Assembly (NCBI GenBank): GCA_963764805.1
Contig: CAVXUB010000001.1
Span: 186,001-250,000, forward strand
DNA length: 64,000 nucleotides
Source of the DNA: CAVXUB01 sp963764805
GTDB taxonomy: Bacteria; Actinomycetota; Acidimicrobiia; Acidimicrobiales; Bog-793
Direction: 5' to 3'
Shown here: positions 54,320 through 63,397 of the stretch, in pieces
How the letters are laid out: every line of letters begins with the position of its first letter
Position numbering within the stretch: the first letter of the stretch is position 1
Program-made: the position numbers and the translations under genes
The notes under the pieces: model-generated
Told to the model about the DNA's origin: nothing
The model's input: the letters and a program-made list of their open reading frames with translations, nothing else
The model's database searches: none

Positions 54320-55623
54320 TCACCCGGCGCCGGCTCGCGCCCCTGGCGGTCCTGACGCCTTCGCTCCCCGCGCCGCCGCTCACCCTCGGGGCGATCCACA
54401 CGGCCCGGATCGCCCGGCTGCGAAGGCGGGTCGAAACGCCGCATCGACCGTTCCTCGAGCACCAGATCACCACGCCCGTCGAAGGCGACCGCCAGCTCCC
54501 CGGCCGCCAAGCGGCGCAAGGGCTCGCCGACGATGTCGTGCCGCCAGCCGAACGATAGACGGTTGCTGTCCCGGCCCTGCAGGAAGGCGAGGATGTCGCC
54601 GCGCGACCCGAGGATCGCCGGGTCGATGCTCAGCTCCCCGGCCCGCTGTGCCACCCACGCCGCGGCGATGGAGACGGCCGGCTTGACCACGTGGTCGAGG
54701 TGGTCCACCGGTGGCAGCCGAAGGCTGGCGACCGGCAGCCGCAGTCCCTCCTCGACGGCGGCGAGAAGCTCGGCCGCCGCTCCTCCGGCGAGGTGACGGC
54801 CGTCGATGGTGCGCACCTGCTCGAGCTCCGCCCGGCTGCGGGGAGGTCGCTGTGCGATGGATGTGAGCGCCAGATCCGAGAGCACGAAGCGGAGAGGTTG
54901 GTCGGTCGAGCGGGCCCTCCGCTCGCGCCACGCCGCCACCGATTGGGCGACACCCCGCGAGGTCCCCTGAAGCTGGCGCGCATGGCGGATCTTCCACCAC
55001 GCCTCCTCCGGTATCCCCGGCCGCCTGTCGCGGCTGCGCTGGATCTCGCACTCCTCCATCGCCCACGAGAGCCGGCCACGATCCTCGAGGCGGTCGCTCA
55101 GCTCGTCCCACAGGGGGATCAGGTAGGCCACGTCGCCCGCCGCGTAGTCCCGCTGAGCGGACGACAGCGGCCGGCGGGTCCAGTCCGCCAGCTGATCGCC
55201 CTTGTGCAGGCGGTGGCCGAGGACCCTCTCCACCAGAGCGGTCAACGAAGGCGACGAGAAGCCGATGAAGCCGGCGGCCAGCTGCGTGTCGAACAACCGG
55301 CTGGGAACTGCGCCACAGGCGCGCTCGAGCACCTCGAGATCCTGGTCCGCGGCGTGCAACACCCCGAGCCCCGGCCCTTCGAGGACGTGCCGGAGAGGTG
55401 CCACGTCGACTGCCAGAGGATCGACCAGGGCGATGCCTCCCTCCCAGGACACCTGTACCAGGGCCAATCGGGCGTAGTACGTGCGCTCGCGGTGGAACTC
55501 GGTGTCGAGGGCGTAGACGTTCTGCGTCGACAGTTCGTCGATCAAGGCGGCGAGGGACGCCGGCGTGTCCACCCAGCGATGGGCGAGGTCGGCACGAACG
55601 GCGCCCAAGGCGTCAACCTCCAT
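54268..55623 (-). CDS. rnd: Ribonuclease D family 3'-5' exonuclease with HRDC domains
   Basis: DEDD exonuclease trimming tRNA 3' ends. The 451-residue product has the exonuclease motifs ALDTEFHRERTYY (Asp, Glu), GVLHAADQDLEVLER and RDYAAGDVAYLIPLWDEL (Tyr, Asp), then two HRDC-like helical domains. An Arg/Glu/Asp/Gln-rich tail of about 50 residues (GERRRGERRRQDRQGREP) runs into the 3' end of the convergent GH13 gene. The ATG at 55623 overlaps the flavin reductase stop by 11 nt. Confidence 0.92.
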   Translation of the reverse strand: MEVDALGAVRADLAHRWVDTPASLAALIDELSTQNVYALDTEFHRERTYYARLALVQVSWEGGIALVDPLAVDVAPLRHVLEGPGLGVLHAADQDLEVLERACGAVPSRLFDTQLAAGFIGFSSPSLTALVERVLGHRLHKGDQLADWTRRPLSSAQRDYAAGDVAYLIPLWDELSDRLEDRGRLSWAMEECEIQRSRDRRPGIPEEAWWKIRHARQLQGTSRGVAQSVAAWRERRARSTDQPLRFVLSDLALTSIAQRPPRSRAELEQVRTIDGRHLAGGAAAELLAAVEEGLRLPVASLRLPPVDHLDHVVKPAVSIAAAWVAQRAGELSIDPAILGSRGDILAFLQGRDSNRLSFGWRHDIVGEPLRRLAAGELAVAFDGRGDLVLEERSMRRFDPPSQPGDPGRVDRPEGERRRGERRRQDRQGREPAPGDQNGERIIASPGPSVPE

Positions 55624-56125
55624 AGTTCATCAGGGTGTCCTCCATGCGGAGGACCTCGAAGTTCTCGTCCCCGCACCCTATGTCGACCACCTCTCCGAGG
55701 AAGAGCATGTGGCTGTCGAGGTCGTGAGCCTGGCGCAGCGAGCAGTCGAGGAAGGCGGCTGCGAGCGCGGGAACGGGGGCGCCGGTCACCGGGGCGTCGT
55801 CGTAAGGAAACCCGCTCAGGGTCCGGGCGGCGGCGTCGTGCACGGCTGGCTTGACGAACCGTCGGACCACCTGCCGGTCCTCCCTCCGCAGCAGCGACAG
55901 CGCGAAACACTGCCCTCCCTCGACCAGCCGTCTCGTCACCGACGCCGACTCGACGCCGACGGCGATCAGGCGGGGGGACACGGACGCCTGCGTCACCCAG
56001 CTGCAGGTCATCAGGTTCCGCTCGTCCCCGTGCCGGCTCCCGAGCAGGTAGAGCCCGTTCACGATCCGCCAGAGCAGGCGCCGGCGCATCTTGTCGTACT
56101 CCACCGGATCGAGTGCGGCCGGCAC
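55613..56125 (-). CDS. Flavin reductase domain protein (FMN-binding split barrel)
   Basis: The 170-residue product has the family pattern NLMTCSWVTQASVSPRLIAV, FALSLLRREDRQVVRRFVKP and AAAFLDCSLRQAHDLDSHML, then FLGEVVDIG. These proteins bind FMN or FAD and reduce it with NAD(P)H, feeding two-component oxygenases, or are small oxidoreductases. The GTG at 56125 follows the lipoprotein stop at once. A partner monooxygenase is not seen nearby; the ferritin-like oxidase is 46 kb away. Confidence 0.85.
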   Translation of the reverse strand: MPAALDPVEYDKMRRRLLWRIVNGLYLLGSRHGDERNLMTCSWVTQASVSPRLIAVGVESASVTRRLVEGGQCFALSLLRREDRQVVRRFVKPAVHDAAARTLSGFPYDDAPVTGAPVPALAAAFLDCSLRQAHDLDSHMLFLGEVVDIGCGDENFEVLRMEDTLMNYGG

Positions 56126-56126
56126 C

Positions 56127-56600
56127 TCAGCGGACCCCGAAGGTGGCCATCAGCCTGACCGCCTGCTGCAGCTCGCCCTCGCCTCGAGACATCTCGTCGA
56201 AGGACTTGTCGACCAGTGACCGGTTGCCACTCGACTCGCCGCTGTCGCAGTCCGTAGCGCCCTTGTCGAGGAGGACGAAGGCGTTGTTCATCTCGTTCGT
56301 CAGCTGCTGGTCGGGCGTCGGCAACTCGTCGTAGGCGGCGCCGGCATCGTCGTTCAGCACGTCGCAGAGAGTCTTGATCGCACCCGCACTCGATTGAGCA
56401 CGGCCCTTGGTGATCGCCGACAGGTCGTCGAGGACCTGCTGGTCCAGGCTGACGATGCCGGACGTGCCGGCCCAATCGGAGACCTGGGTCCGAAGCGGGG
56501 CGTGGGAGGCGCAGCCGGCGAGAACGACCGCCACGACGAGCAGGGCGACAGCCGTCGATGTTGCGGTCGCCGCCACGGGCTGGACCGTCAGTCGAGACAC
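56127..56600 (-). CDS. Predicted lipoprotein of unknown function
   Basis: The 157-residue product has a signal peptide with a long hydrophobic run (STAVALLVVAVVLAGC) and lipobox VLAGC. The mature part is mostly helical, with a Cys pair (TLCDVLNDD, TDCDSGESS) that may form a disulfide. No known domain is recognised. The GTG start at 56600 overlaps the end of tyrS; both appear to be in the tyrS-to-rnd run. Confidence 0.7.
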   Translation of the reverse strand: MSRLTVQPVAATATSTAVALLVVAVVLAGCASHAPLRTQVSDWAGTSGIVSLDQQVLDDLSAITKGRAQSSAGAIKTLCDVLNDDAGAAYDELPTPDQQLTNEMNNAFVLLDKGATDCDSGESSGNRSLVDKSFDEMSRGEGELQQAVRLMATFGVR

Positions 56601-57897
56601 AGAAGGTGGTAGTCCCTGCGGCCCTTCCGCAGGACGATGTAGCGGTCGTGGACGAGATCGGCCCTGGATATGGACCCACCCTGGCGGCGCACCTCGTTGA
56701 CGTAGACAGCGCCCTGTGCGATCCCGTTGCGCGCCGCCGACTTGGAGGGCCAGAGGCCGGCGCGGGCGACCGCCTCCACCAGATCGAGACCGTCGCCGTC
56801 GAGATCGCCGCGAGGAAGCGTCGACGAGGGGGCCTCTGACAACACCTGCAGGAGGAGCGGCAGGTCGAGCGACGTGACCTCCCCGCCGAACAGCGCCTCC
56901 GAGGCGCGCCTCGCCCCCTCCGCCGCCTCCTTGCCGTGAAGGAACGACACGACCGAGAAGGCGAGCGCCGCGGCTGGCCCTCCCTCCGCTCGGGATGATC
57001 CGCCGTGGCGGCGTCGAGATGGCGGATCTCCTCGTGGTCGAGGAACGTCAAGAATCGGAGGTAGCCGGGCACGAGATGGTCCTCGGTCCGCACCAGCGAC
57101 TGGTACAGCACGTAGGGGCTGGTGCGCTCCGGATCGAGCCACAGCGTCTCCCCGCCGGCGGACTTGCCCATCTTCGTGCCGTCCGCCTTCAGCACGAGCG
57201 GGGTGGTGGCCGCGAACACCTCGGCGGCGCGGGCGCGGCGGACGAGGTCGACGCCGGAGACGATGTTGCCCCACTGGTCGCTGCCGCCGACCTGCAGCCG
57301 GCACCCGTAGGTGTCGTAGAGATGCAGGAAGTCGTAGGCCTGCAGGAGCATGTAGCTGAACTCCGTGAAGGAGATGCCGTGGTCGGGCCGCTCCAGGCGG
57401 GACTTGACGGACTCCTTCGCCACCATCTGGTTCACCGTGAAGTGCTTGCCGACGTCGCGCAGGAAGTCGATGAGGCCGATCCTGCAGAGCCAGTCGGCGT
57501 TGTCGACGAGGACCGCCCTTGCATCACCCGCTGACTCGTCGAAGTCGAGGTAGCGCTCGAGCTGCGAACGGATCCCCTCCATGTTCTGCCGGTGCTGCTC
57601 GACGCTCAGCAGGGGTCGCTCCTCGTCGCGGCCGCCCGGATCGCCGATCAGGCCCGTGCCGCCGCCGGCCAGCGCGATCGGGCGATGCCCGGCGTCCTGG
57701 AACCTCCGCAGGGTGCAGATCAACATCAGGTTGCCGAGCTGCAGTGTGGGCTGCGACGGGTCGAAGCCGCCGTAGAGCACGAAACGCTGGCGGTCGATCA
57801 GCGACAGCAGCTCCTCACTGCTCGTCTGGTAGATGAGGCCCCGGAACCGGAGGTCGTCTGCGAGGCTTCCCGAGAGGCTGGACACCGTTTCGAGCAT
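56588..57897 (-). CDS. tyrS: Tyrosyl-tRNA synthetase, frameshifted
   Basis: Charges tRNA-Tyr. From ATG 57897 the catalytic domain shows FVLYGGFDPSQPTLQLGNLM (HIGH-type motif), GRDEERPLLSVEQHRQNMEG, the Tyr-binding SFTEFSYMLLQAYDFLHLY, VGGSDQWGNI and KADGTKMGKSAGG (KMSKS-type). The C-terminal S4 domain (SKSAARNGIAQGAVYVNEVR) is in another frame, ending at 56588. A change of one base missing (or two extra) near 56968-56985 joins LAFSVVSFLHG to the first part. The result is about 436 residues. The gene is essential in most bacteria, so an indel error is likely. Confidence 0.93.
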
Positions 57898-57945
57898 GCC
57901 ACGGCTGGCACGTCGGCTGCGAAGGCGCCTTGCCGAGTCTCGGGC

Positions 57946-57980
57946 TGTCGACTACAAACGACCGTTTCGCGCCGTCGACA
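57946..57980. promoter_or_regulatory. Nested dyad in the tyrS/DUF169 divergent region
   Basis: TGTCGAC (57946-57952) and GTCGACA (57974-57980) are perfect inverted 7-mers. Between them AAACG-AC-CGTTT (57956-57967) is another dyad. The site lies between the tyrS ATG and the DUF169 GTG, suited to binding a repressor shared by both genes. The regulator is unknown. Confidence 0.4.
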
Positions 57981-57997
57981 GTGGCAGGAGGCCCGCC

Positions 57998-58825
57998 GTG
58001 ACGTCAACCGGGGAGTCCGAGGACTTCGTGATCAACGTCGGTGAATCCGACGTGCCGTCTGCATCAGTGTCGGCGCCGTCCGGCGCTGGCAGCGATGGCG
58101 GGGGTGCGCAGGCCTGGCAGGACCTGGCCGCCGTGCTCGAGTCGGCGCTTCATCTCGCCGCGCCGGCGATCTTCATCTCCTTCGCCGACGAGCGGCCGGC
58201 GAGCCTGCCCGAGTTCGACGGCCCGATGTACGACGCCGCCGCCGACGGTCGGAGGGGACGGGTCCCCGCCGGATGCGTGTTCTGGATGCACGCCACGCAG
58301 CGCGCCTTCTCGACGGTCGCCGAGGATCACGGCAACTGCAGCGTGGGGAGCATCACCCACGGCTTCAAGCGGATGGAAGACGTGGCGGGCAACTCCGACG
58401 TGGCCGAACTGCTCGAGAGCGGGTGGGTGACCCCCGAGGCGGTAGGCGGGATCCCGGCGGTGGCGGGTCCCGTGGGTTCGGTCAGCTACGGACCGCTCCG
58501 GCAGATCCCCGACGGCGTCGATCCCTCGGTCGTCCTGCTCCGCGTGACTCCTCGCCAGCTGATGATCCTCTCCGACGCCATCCCCGAGCTGCGCATCGAG
58601 GGCAAGCCGCAGTGCCACATCGTGCCGCTGGCGAAGAGCGGCATCCCCGCCGCCAGCGTCGGTTGCGCCCTCAGCCGGGCCCGGACGGGCATGCCGCCAG
58701 AGGAGATGACCTGCGCCCTTCCCGGCAACCGGCTGGAACACCTGACGCGAGAGGTCGTCCGTACTGTCGAGGTCGACACGACGGTGGCGCGCTACGCAGC
58801 ACAGGACGCCCGCCGCTTCGCCTAA
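57998..58825 (+). CDS. DUF169 domain protein
   Basis: The 275-residue product shows the DUF169 pattern: CVFWMHATQRAFSTVAEDHG followed by NCSVGSITHGF, later SVSYGPLRQIPDG, VLLRVTPRQLMILSDAI, and a C-terminal GCALSRARTGMPPEEMTCAL with PGNR. The function is not known; the domain recurs beside oxidoreductases and metal-related genes. The GTG at 57998 has GGAGG 6 nt upstream and removes an unrelated N-terminal stretch that overlaps the dyad region. It ends 4 nt before the stop of the convergent menD. Confidence 0.85.
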   Translation: MTSTGESEDFVINVGESDVPSASVSAPSGAGSDGGGAQAWQDLAAVLESALHLAAPAIFISFADERPASLPEFDGPMYDAAADGRRGRVPAGCVFWMHATQRAFSTVAEDHGNCSVGSITHGFKRMEDVAGNSDVAELLESGWVTPEAVGGIPAVAGPVGSVSYGPLRQIPDGVDPSVVLLRVTPRQLMILSDAIPELRIEGKPQCHIVPLAKSGIPAASVGCALSRARTGMPPEEMTCALPGNRLEHLTREVVRTVEVDTTVARYAAQDARRFA

Positions 58826-58829
58826 TGGC

Positions 58830-60569
58830 TCAGAAGCCGACGAGGTCGAGCGCGGCCATGACGGCCGCTTCCAGCTCGTCGTGCACAGCCTTGTTGGCGG
58901 CGCGGTCGGTGCGCACGTGCAGCAGGCGGATGCCGCTCCGCGGGACCGGCGGTGCAGACACCAGCGCTGCAAGCTGCTTCAGGGAGCCGATCTCGTCCAC
59001 CTCGCAGCCGGCGGCGGCCGCCATCGCCCTGATGTCTGCCCGCTGCGGCGTGCCGAAGAGCGTCTCGAAGGTGGGTCCATCGAGGGTCTCGACCTGGGGC
59101 AGGAAGGAGAAGATCCCGCCGCCGGCGTTGTCGACGACCACCAACGTCAGGTCCGGCGGCCCAGGATCTGGCCACACGAGCCCTGACAGGTCGTGCAGCA
59201 GTGCCAGGTCCCCCAGCAGGCAGTAAACGGGAGCAGCGCCGGCCGCCATGGCGACTCCCGCCGCCGTCGACACGATCCCGTCGATCCCGTTCACCCCGCG
59301 GTTGGCGAGCACCCGCGGCGGGTCGGCACGCTTGCCGGCGAACCACTCCAGATCACGAACGGGCATCGACGAGGCCACGAAAAGGGTCGAGTCAGCCGGC
59401 ACCGATTGGTAGAGCATGCGGGCGATGCCGGGCTCGCTCAGAGGACCGTCCGGATCGAGCGCCGACGCGTGGACCCTGTCCACGGCGACCTCCGCACGTT
59501 GCCACCCTGCCAGCCAGCCGTCGTCTCCAGCGGGTCGGTCTGTGCGCGGGGGGGCCGTGAGAGAGTCCACGGTCGCACGGACGACGAGGTCGGCGGCGCT
59601 GTCGGGATCCTGCCACGGCACTCCGCCGCCGACGACCACTCGCACCGCCCCCGTCGCCGCGCTGAGGAAGCGCCCGAGCACCTTCGATGCCGGCAGGTCA
59701 CCGAGCTGGACGACGACGTCGGGGGCTGCCCAGCCAGCGAACCCCTTGTGCCGCAAGGCGGAATCGAAACATGTCACCAGGCACCGCGACGGCTCTCTCC
59801 GCCAAGCGCGGGGATCGGCCAGCACGGGCCAGCCGAGGCGTTCCGCCAGTGCAGTCAAGCCAGCCATGTCTCGGCAACCCATACCGGCCACGAACATGCC
59901 TTTACGACCTGGCTGCAGCAGCTCATCGAGGCCCGCCGCCGGGGTCTCAGCGGCGACGAGCCGCGTCCACGGGCGGCCCTCCGGTCGCCCGATCGGCAGC
60001 GGCCCCGGCTCACTGACCAGGGGCTCGCGGAAGGGCAGGTTCAGATGGACGGGGCCGGCTCCTTCCCCCGCCGGGTCGACAGAGCGCAGGTACACCCTGG
60101 CGGCCAACGACCTCCACGAGCCGCTTGCTTCCTCGTCGGCGACGCCCGGGTCCAAGAAGAGGCGGACGGCGCCCCCGAACAGCCCCCGTTGGGAGATGGT
60201 CTGCGCGGCACGTACGTCCTGCAACTCGGGCGGCCTGTCGGCGGTGCAGGCGATGAGGGGAACGCAGGCGTGCGACGCCTCGAGGATCGCCGGGTGCAGG
60301 TGGGCGGCCGCGGTGCCACTCGTTGTCACGACCACCGTCGGTCGGCCCGTCGCCAGGCCCAGCCCGAGCCCGACGAAGCCGGCGGAGCGCTCGTCGAGCC
60401 TGACGTGCAACCGGAGGCGGGGCTCGCGCGCCAGTGCGAGCACCAGCGGGGTGGAACGTGAGCCGGGCGCCACGACGGCGTCCGTGACGCCGCAACGCGC
60501 CCACTCGTCCACGAGGGTCGCCGCAAACGTCGCCTGCGTCCGCGGCGGATCGGGCCTTGCTACGGTCAC
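58830..60569 (-). CDS. menD: 2-succinyl-5-enolpyruvyl-6-hydroxy-3-cyclohexene-1-carboxylate synthase
   Basis: Thiamine-diphosphate enzyme adding 2-oxoglutarate-derived succinyl to isochorismate in menaquinone synthesis. The 579-residue product has VVAPGSRSTPLVLALAREPR, VRLDERSAGFVGLGLGLATG and VTTSGTAAAHLHPAILEASH in the first domain. The cofactor-binding part has CLLGDLALLHDLSGL and VVVDNAGGGIFSFLPQ. The GTG start lies only 5 nt from the divergent menH start. menF (isochorismate synthase) and menC and menB are not in the window. Confidence 0.94.
   Translation of the reverse strand: MTVARPDPPRTQATFAATLVDEWARCGVTDAVVAPGSRSTPLVLALAREPRLRLHVRLDERSAGFVGLGLGLATGRPTVVVTTSGTAAAHLHPAILEASHACVPLIACTADRPPELQDVRAAQTISQRGLFGGAVRLFLDPGVADEEASGSWRSLAARVYLRSVDPAGEGAGPVHLNLPFREPLVSEPGPLPIGRPEGRPWTRLVAAETPAAGLDELLQPGRKGMFVAGMGCRDMAGLTALAERLGWPVLADPRAWRREPSRCLVTCFDSALRHKGFAGWAAPDVVVQLGDLPASKVLGRFLSAATGAVRVVVGGGVPWQDPDSAADLVVRATVDSLTAPPRTDRPAGDDGWLAGWQRAEVAVDRVHASALDPDGPLSEPGIARMLYQSVPADSTLFVASSMPVRDLEWFAGKRADPPRVLANRGVNGIDGIVSTAAGVAMAAGAAPVYCLLGDLALLHDLSGLVWPDPGPPDLTLVVVDNAGGGIFSFLPQVETLDGPTFETLFGTPQRADIRAMAAAAGCEVDEIGSLKQLAALVSAPPVPRSGIRLLHVRTDRAANKAVHDELEAAVMAALDLVGF
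60561..60566 (+). promoter_or_regulatory. Leaderless -10 element of menH inside the menD start
   Basis: Extended -10 TGC-TACGGT ends 8 nt before the menH GTG and overlaps the first codons of menD on the other strand. The divergent starts are 5 nt apart, so each promoter must lie within the other gene. Confidence 0.45.
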
Positions 60570-60574
60570 CGCGC

Positions 60575-61345
60575 GTGCTCCACACGAGGATCATCGGAGC
60601 CGGCCCGCGGGTGGTGCTGGCGCACGGCTTCACCCAGACCGGCGATTCTTTCGAGGAGGTGGCCGAGGGACTGGCCTCTTGCTACGAGGTGGTGCTCGTC
60701 GACCTGCCCTACCACGGCCGTTCCGCCGGAGCGCCGGCCGCCGACATCTCCCACGCCGCCCGGTTGCTGGCGGAGTCGTGTGGCAGCGCCACATACGTCG
60801 GATACTCGATGGGTGGCCGGATCTGCCTGGAGCTGGCGCTCGCCGAACCGGACCGCGTGCGGGCGCTCGTGCTCGTCTCGACGACGGCTGGCGTGGAAGA
60901 CGCAGTCGAACGCCGCACGCGGATCGAGGCGGACTGCGCCCTCGCCCGACACGTGGAAGACCTGGGCGATGTACGCGCGTTCCTCGACGAGTGGCTGAGC
61001 CAGCCGCTGTTCGCCGAGCTGCCCCGCGAGCGAGCCGACCTCGAGAGCCGTCTCGCCAACGAGGCTCCGTCCCTGGCCGCAAGCCTGATCCACCTCGGCA
61101 CCGGGACGATGCAGGCGCGTTGGGACCGGCTCGGCGAGATCGTGGTGCCGGCCTTGGTCGTGGCCGGGGAGCGGGACACCAAGTTCACGGCTCTCGCCGA
61201 GCGCATCGCCACCGGAATCGGGCCCTCCGCCACGCTGGCGATCGTGGAGGGGGCCGGTCATGCCGTGCCCTTCGAGCGCCCGGCGGCCTTCCTCGACAGA
61301 CTGCGGCACTTCCTCGCAGAGCACCGGCAGGCTCTCCTCAAATGA
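60575..61345 (+). CDS. menH: Alpha/beta hydrolase, likely SHCHC synthase MenH
   Basis: Eliminates pyruvate from the MenD product. The 256-residue alpha/beta hydrolase from GTG 60575 has RVVLAHGFTQTGDSFEEVAE, the nucleophile elbow VGYSMGGRICLELAL (Ser in GYSMG), VVAGERDTKFTALAERIATG (Asp) and GAGHAVPFERPAAFLDRLRH (catalytic His). These match MenH, and the position beside menD, menA and menE supports it. An alternative is another hydrolase of the superfamily. It ends convergently on menA with a few nt overlap. Confidence 0.85.
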   Translation: MLHTRIIGAGPRVVLAHGFTQTGDSFEEVAEGLASCYEVVLVDLPYHGRSAGAPAADISHAARLLAESCGSATYVGYSMGGRICLELALAEPDRVRALVLVSTTAGVEDAVERRTRIEADCALARHVEDLGDVRAFLDEWLSQPLFAELPRERADLESRLANEAPSLAASLIHLGTGTMQARWDRLGEIVVPALVVAGERDTKFTALAERIATGIGPSATLAIVEGAGHAVPFERPAAFLDRLRHFLAEHRQALLK

Positions 61346-62205
61346 CTATCCCGGCGGCGAACAACGCGCCGAAGACGAGCTGAGTGACACCCGTCAGCCC
61401 CAGACGCGGGGATCAGGGCACGCCCTTCTGCGCCCCGGAGGACCATCCGCACGGGAGCAACAGCCGGCACCAGTGCCAGCAACGCGATCAACGCCAACGG
61501 ACGCCGCACAGCGGCAGCTGCGCTGAGGGCGATCCCAACCGTCACGCACGCCGCGTAGAGGGTTCGCGTGCGGACAGCCCCGAGTCGGACCGCCAGTGTG
61601 TTCTTGCCGGCGGGTCCGTCGGTCGGTATGTCCCGCAGGTTGTTGACCACCAACAGCGCCGTCGCCAGCAGCCCGACCGGAACGGCCGCCACGAACGAGA
61701 GCGAGGTGAGCCGGCCGAGCGCCACGTAAGCGGTCCCGACGACGGCGACGATGCCGAAGAAGGCGAAGACGAACAGCTCTCCGAGACCGGCGTACCCGTA
61801 TGGACGCGGCCCCCCCGTATAGAACCAGCCGGCGGCGATGGAGGCAGCCCCGACGACGATCAGCCATGGAGATGTGGCGATGGCCAGCGCCAGGCCGGCC
61901 ACCGCGGCGATGGCGAAGCAGAACGCGGCGGCCGTCCGCACGGCGGCAGCGCTCGCCACCCCCGCCGCCAGCAACCTGGCGGGACCGACGCGCTTGTGGT
62001 CGGTGCCCCTGACCCCGTCCGAGTAGTCGTTGGCGTAGTTGGTCCCGACCTGGATGGCGAGGGACACGACGAGCGCCAGAGCCGCCCGCCACCAGACCAC
62101 CCGACCCTCGGCGTGTGCCACGGCGGTGCCGACCAGCACCGGCACCAGCGCTGCGGGCAGGGTGCGAGGGCGTGCTCCGGCAAGCCACTGCGCTGGCGTG
62201 GTCAA
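61338..62205 (-). CDS. menA: 1,4-dihydroxy-2-naphthoate polyprenyltransferase, frameshifted near the end
   Basis: Membrane prenyltransferase attaching the isoprenoid tail to DHNA. The protein has 8-9 membrane helices, the prenyl-diphosphate motif QVGTNYANDYSDGVRGTDHK, the second acidic motif NNLRDIPTDGPAGKNTLAVR and the Tyr/Gly-rich GGPRPYGYAGLGE. The frame breaks after GRALIP. Removing one base at about 61402-61411 restores the last helix LGLTGVTQLVFGALFAAGIV and a TGA at 61338, giving about 288 residues. The TTG at 62205 has AGGAG 5 nt upstream and is divergent from menE. Confidence 0.9.
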
Positions 62206-62252
62206 ATCGCTCCTAGGGTTGGAGGGGCGCCGGCGGGCGGCCGGAGGGGTCC

Positions 62253-62258
62253 TACGCT
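62253..62258 (+). promoter_or_regulatory. Leaderless -10 element of menE
   Basis: TACGCT, 7 nt, then GTG 62266, without a Shine-Dalgarno site. It decides the menE start over longer in-frame extensions that overlap menA. Confidence 0.5.
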
Positions 62259-62265
62259 ATCTGCC

Positions 62266-63387
62266 GTGCACCGTCTCGTGGCCCTGGCGATGCCGGGCGG
62301 CGATGCCTTCGTCAAGGAGCTGACGGACTGCTGGGAGGCCGGCGATGCCGCGTTCCCCCTCGATCTGCGGTTGCCGGCGCCCGCCAGGCAGCGACTGCTC
62401 GATGCCTTCGCGCCGCAGGTGCTCGTCGGGCCTGATGGCGATCGGGTGCAGCTCCGGGGCGGCCGCCCTGTAGAGGATGGGGATGCCCTCGTCGTCGCGA
62501 CCAGTGGGACCACCGGCGAGCCGAAGGGCGCCGTGCTGACGCACCGCGCGGTTGCCGCCTCTGCTATCGCCACCAGCTCGCGGCTCGGCGTCGACCCTTC
62601 GGGGGACCGCTGGTACGCATGCCTGCCGTTGGCGCACATCGGGGGGCTGGCGGTCGTGACACGCTCGCTCCTGACCGGCACTCCTGTCGACGTGGCGGCG
62701 TCGTTCGACGTCGAGGCTGCCACCGCTGCCGCCAGGAACGGCGCCACCCTCGTCTCGCTGGTCGCCACTGCGCTGAGGCGACTCGGCGAGGCCGGCGCCT
62801 CGGCATGGCGCAAGATCGTCCTCGGCGGAGCCGCTCCACCCGAGCTGATCCCCCCCAACACCGTCGTCACGTGGGGCATGACCGAGACCGGCAGCGGAGT
62901 GGTCTACGACGGGACCCCCCTCGAGGGCGTGGAACTGCGGACCTCCGGCGCGAGCGAGCTCGAGGTTCGTGGCCCGATGCTCCTGCGCTCCTACCGCGAC
63001 GGCGGCAACCCGTTCCTCGCCGGTGGGTGGTTTCCCACGGGAGATGCCGCCGAGCTCGCAGAGGACGGCACGCTCCACCTCCGCGGGCGCTTGAAGGACG
63101 TGATCATCTCCGGCGGCGAGAACGTATGGCCTGCCGAGGTCGAGAAGAGCCTCACGCGCCACCCGTCAGTGGCCGAGGCTCTCGTCTCTGGAACGCCGGA
63201 TCCCGAATGGGGCGAGACGGTGGTGGCATCGATCGTGCCGGCCGGCGACATCGCCCCCACGCTCGACGAGTTGCGTGAGCACGTGAAGGCGCACCTCGGG
63301 CCGTGGGCAGCCCCCCGGGAGCTGAGGATCGTCGCCTCCTTGCCGCGCACCCCGAGCGGGAAGTTGCTGCGCCGGCGCGACCCGTAG
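62266..63387 (+). CDS. menE: o-succinylbenzoate-CoA ligase (AMP-forming)
   Basis: Activates o-succinylbenzoate for DHNA-CoA formation. The 373-residue adenylate-forming enzyme shows the P-loop ATSGTTGEPKGAVLTH, CLPLAHIGGLAVVTRSLL, TWGMTETGSGVVYDG, then GWFPTGDAAEL, LKDVIISGGENVWPAEVEKS and the late Lys in PRTPSGKLLRR. It is shorter than many acyl-CoA ligases, as MenE usually is. Its TAG is followed 10 nt later by the DUF255 gene, whose -10 box overlaps its end. menB and menC are not seen. Confidence 0.92.
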   Translation: MHRLVALAMPGGDAFVKELTDCWEAGDAAFPLDLRLPAPARQRLLDAFAPQVLVGPDGDRVQLRGGRPVEDGDALVVATSGTTGEPKGAVLTHRAVAASAIATSSRLGVDPSGDRWYACLPLAHIGGLAVVTRSLLTGTPVDVAASFDVEAATAAARNGATLVSLVATALRRLGEAGASAWRKIVLGGAAPPELIPPNTVVTWGMTETGSGVVYDGTPLEGVELRTSGASELEVRGPMLLRSYRDGGNPFLAGGWFPTGDAAELAEDGTLHLRGRLKDVIISGGENVWPAEVEKSLTRHPSVAEALVSGTPDPEWGETVVASIVPAGDIAPTLDELREHVKAHLGPWAAPRELRIVASLPRTPSGKLLRRRDP

Positions 63388-63390
63388 GCT
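63385..63390 (+). promoter_or_regulatory. Leaderless -10 element of the DUF255 gene
   Basis: TAGGCT, whose first bases are the TAG stop of menE, is followed by 7 nt and GTG 63398, the same layout as at other leaderless genes here. Confidence 0.5.
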
Positions 63391-63397
63391 GCTGGCG

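Noticed and set aside
59416..61383. Long plus-strand frame opposite menD and across menH
   Set aside because: It has no family motif and overlaps two clear menaquinone genes; the hydrolase motifs are in a different frame.
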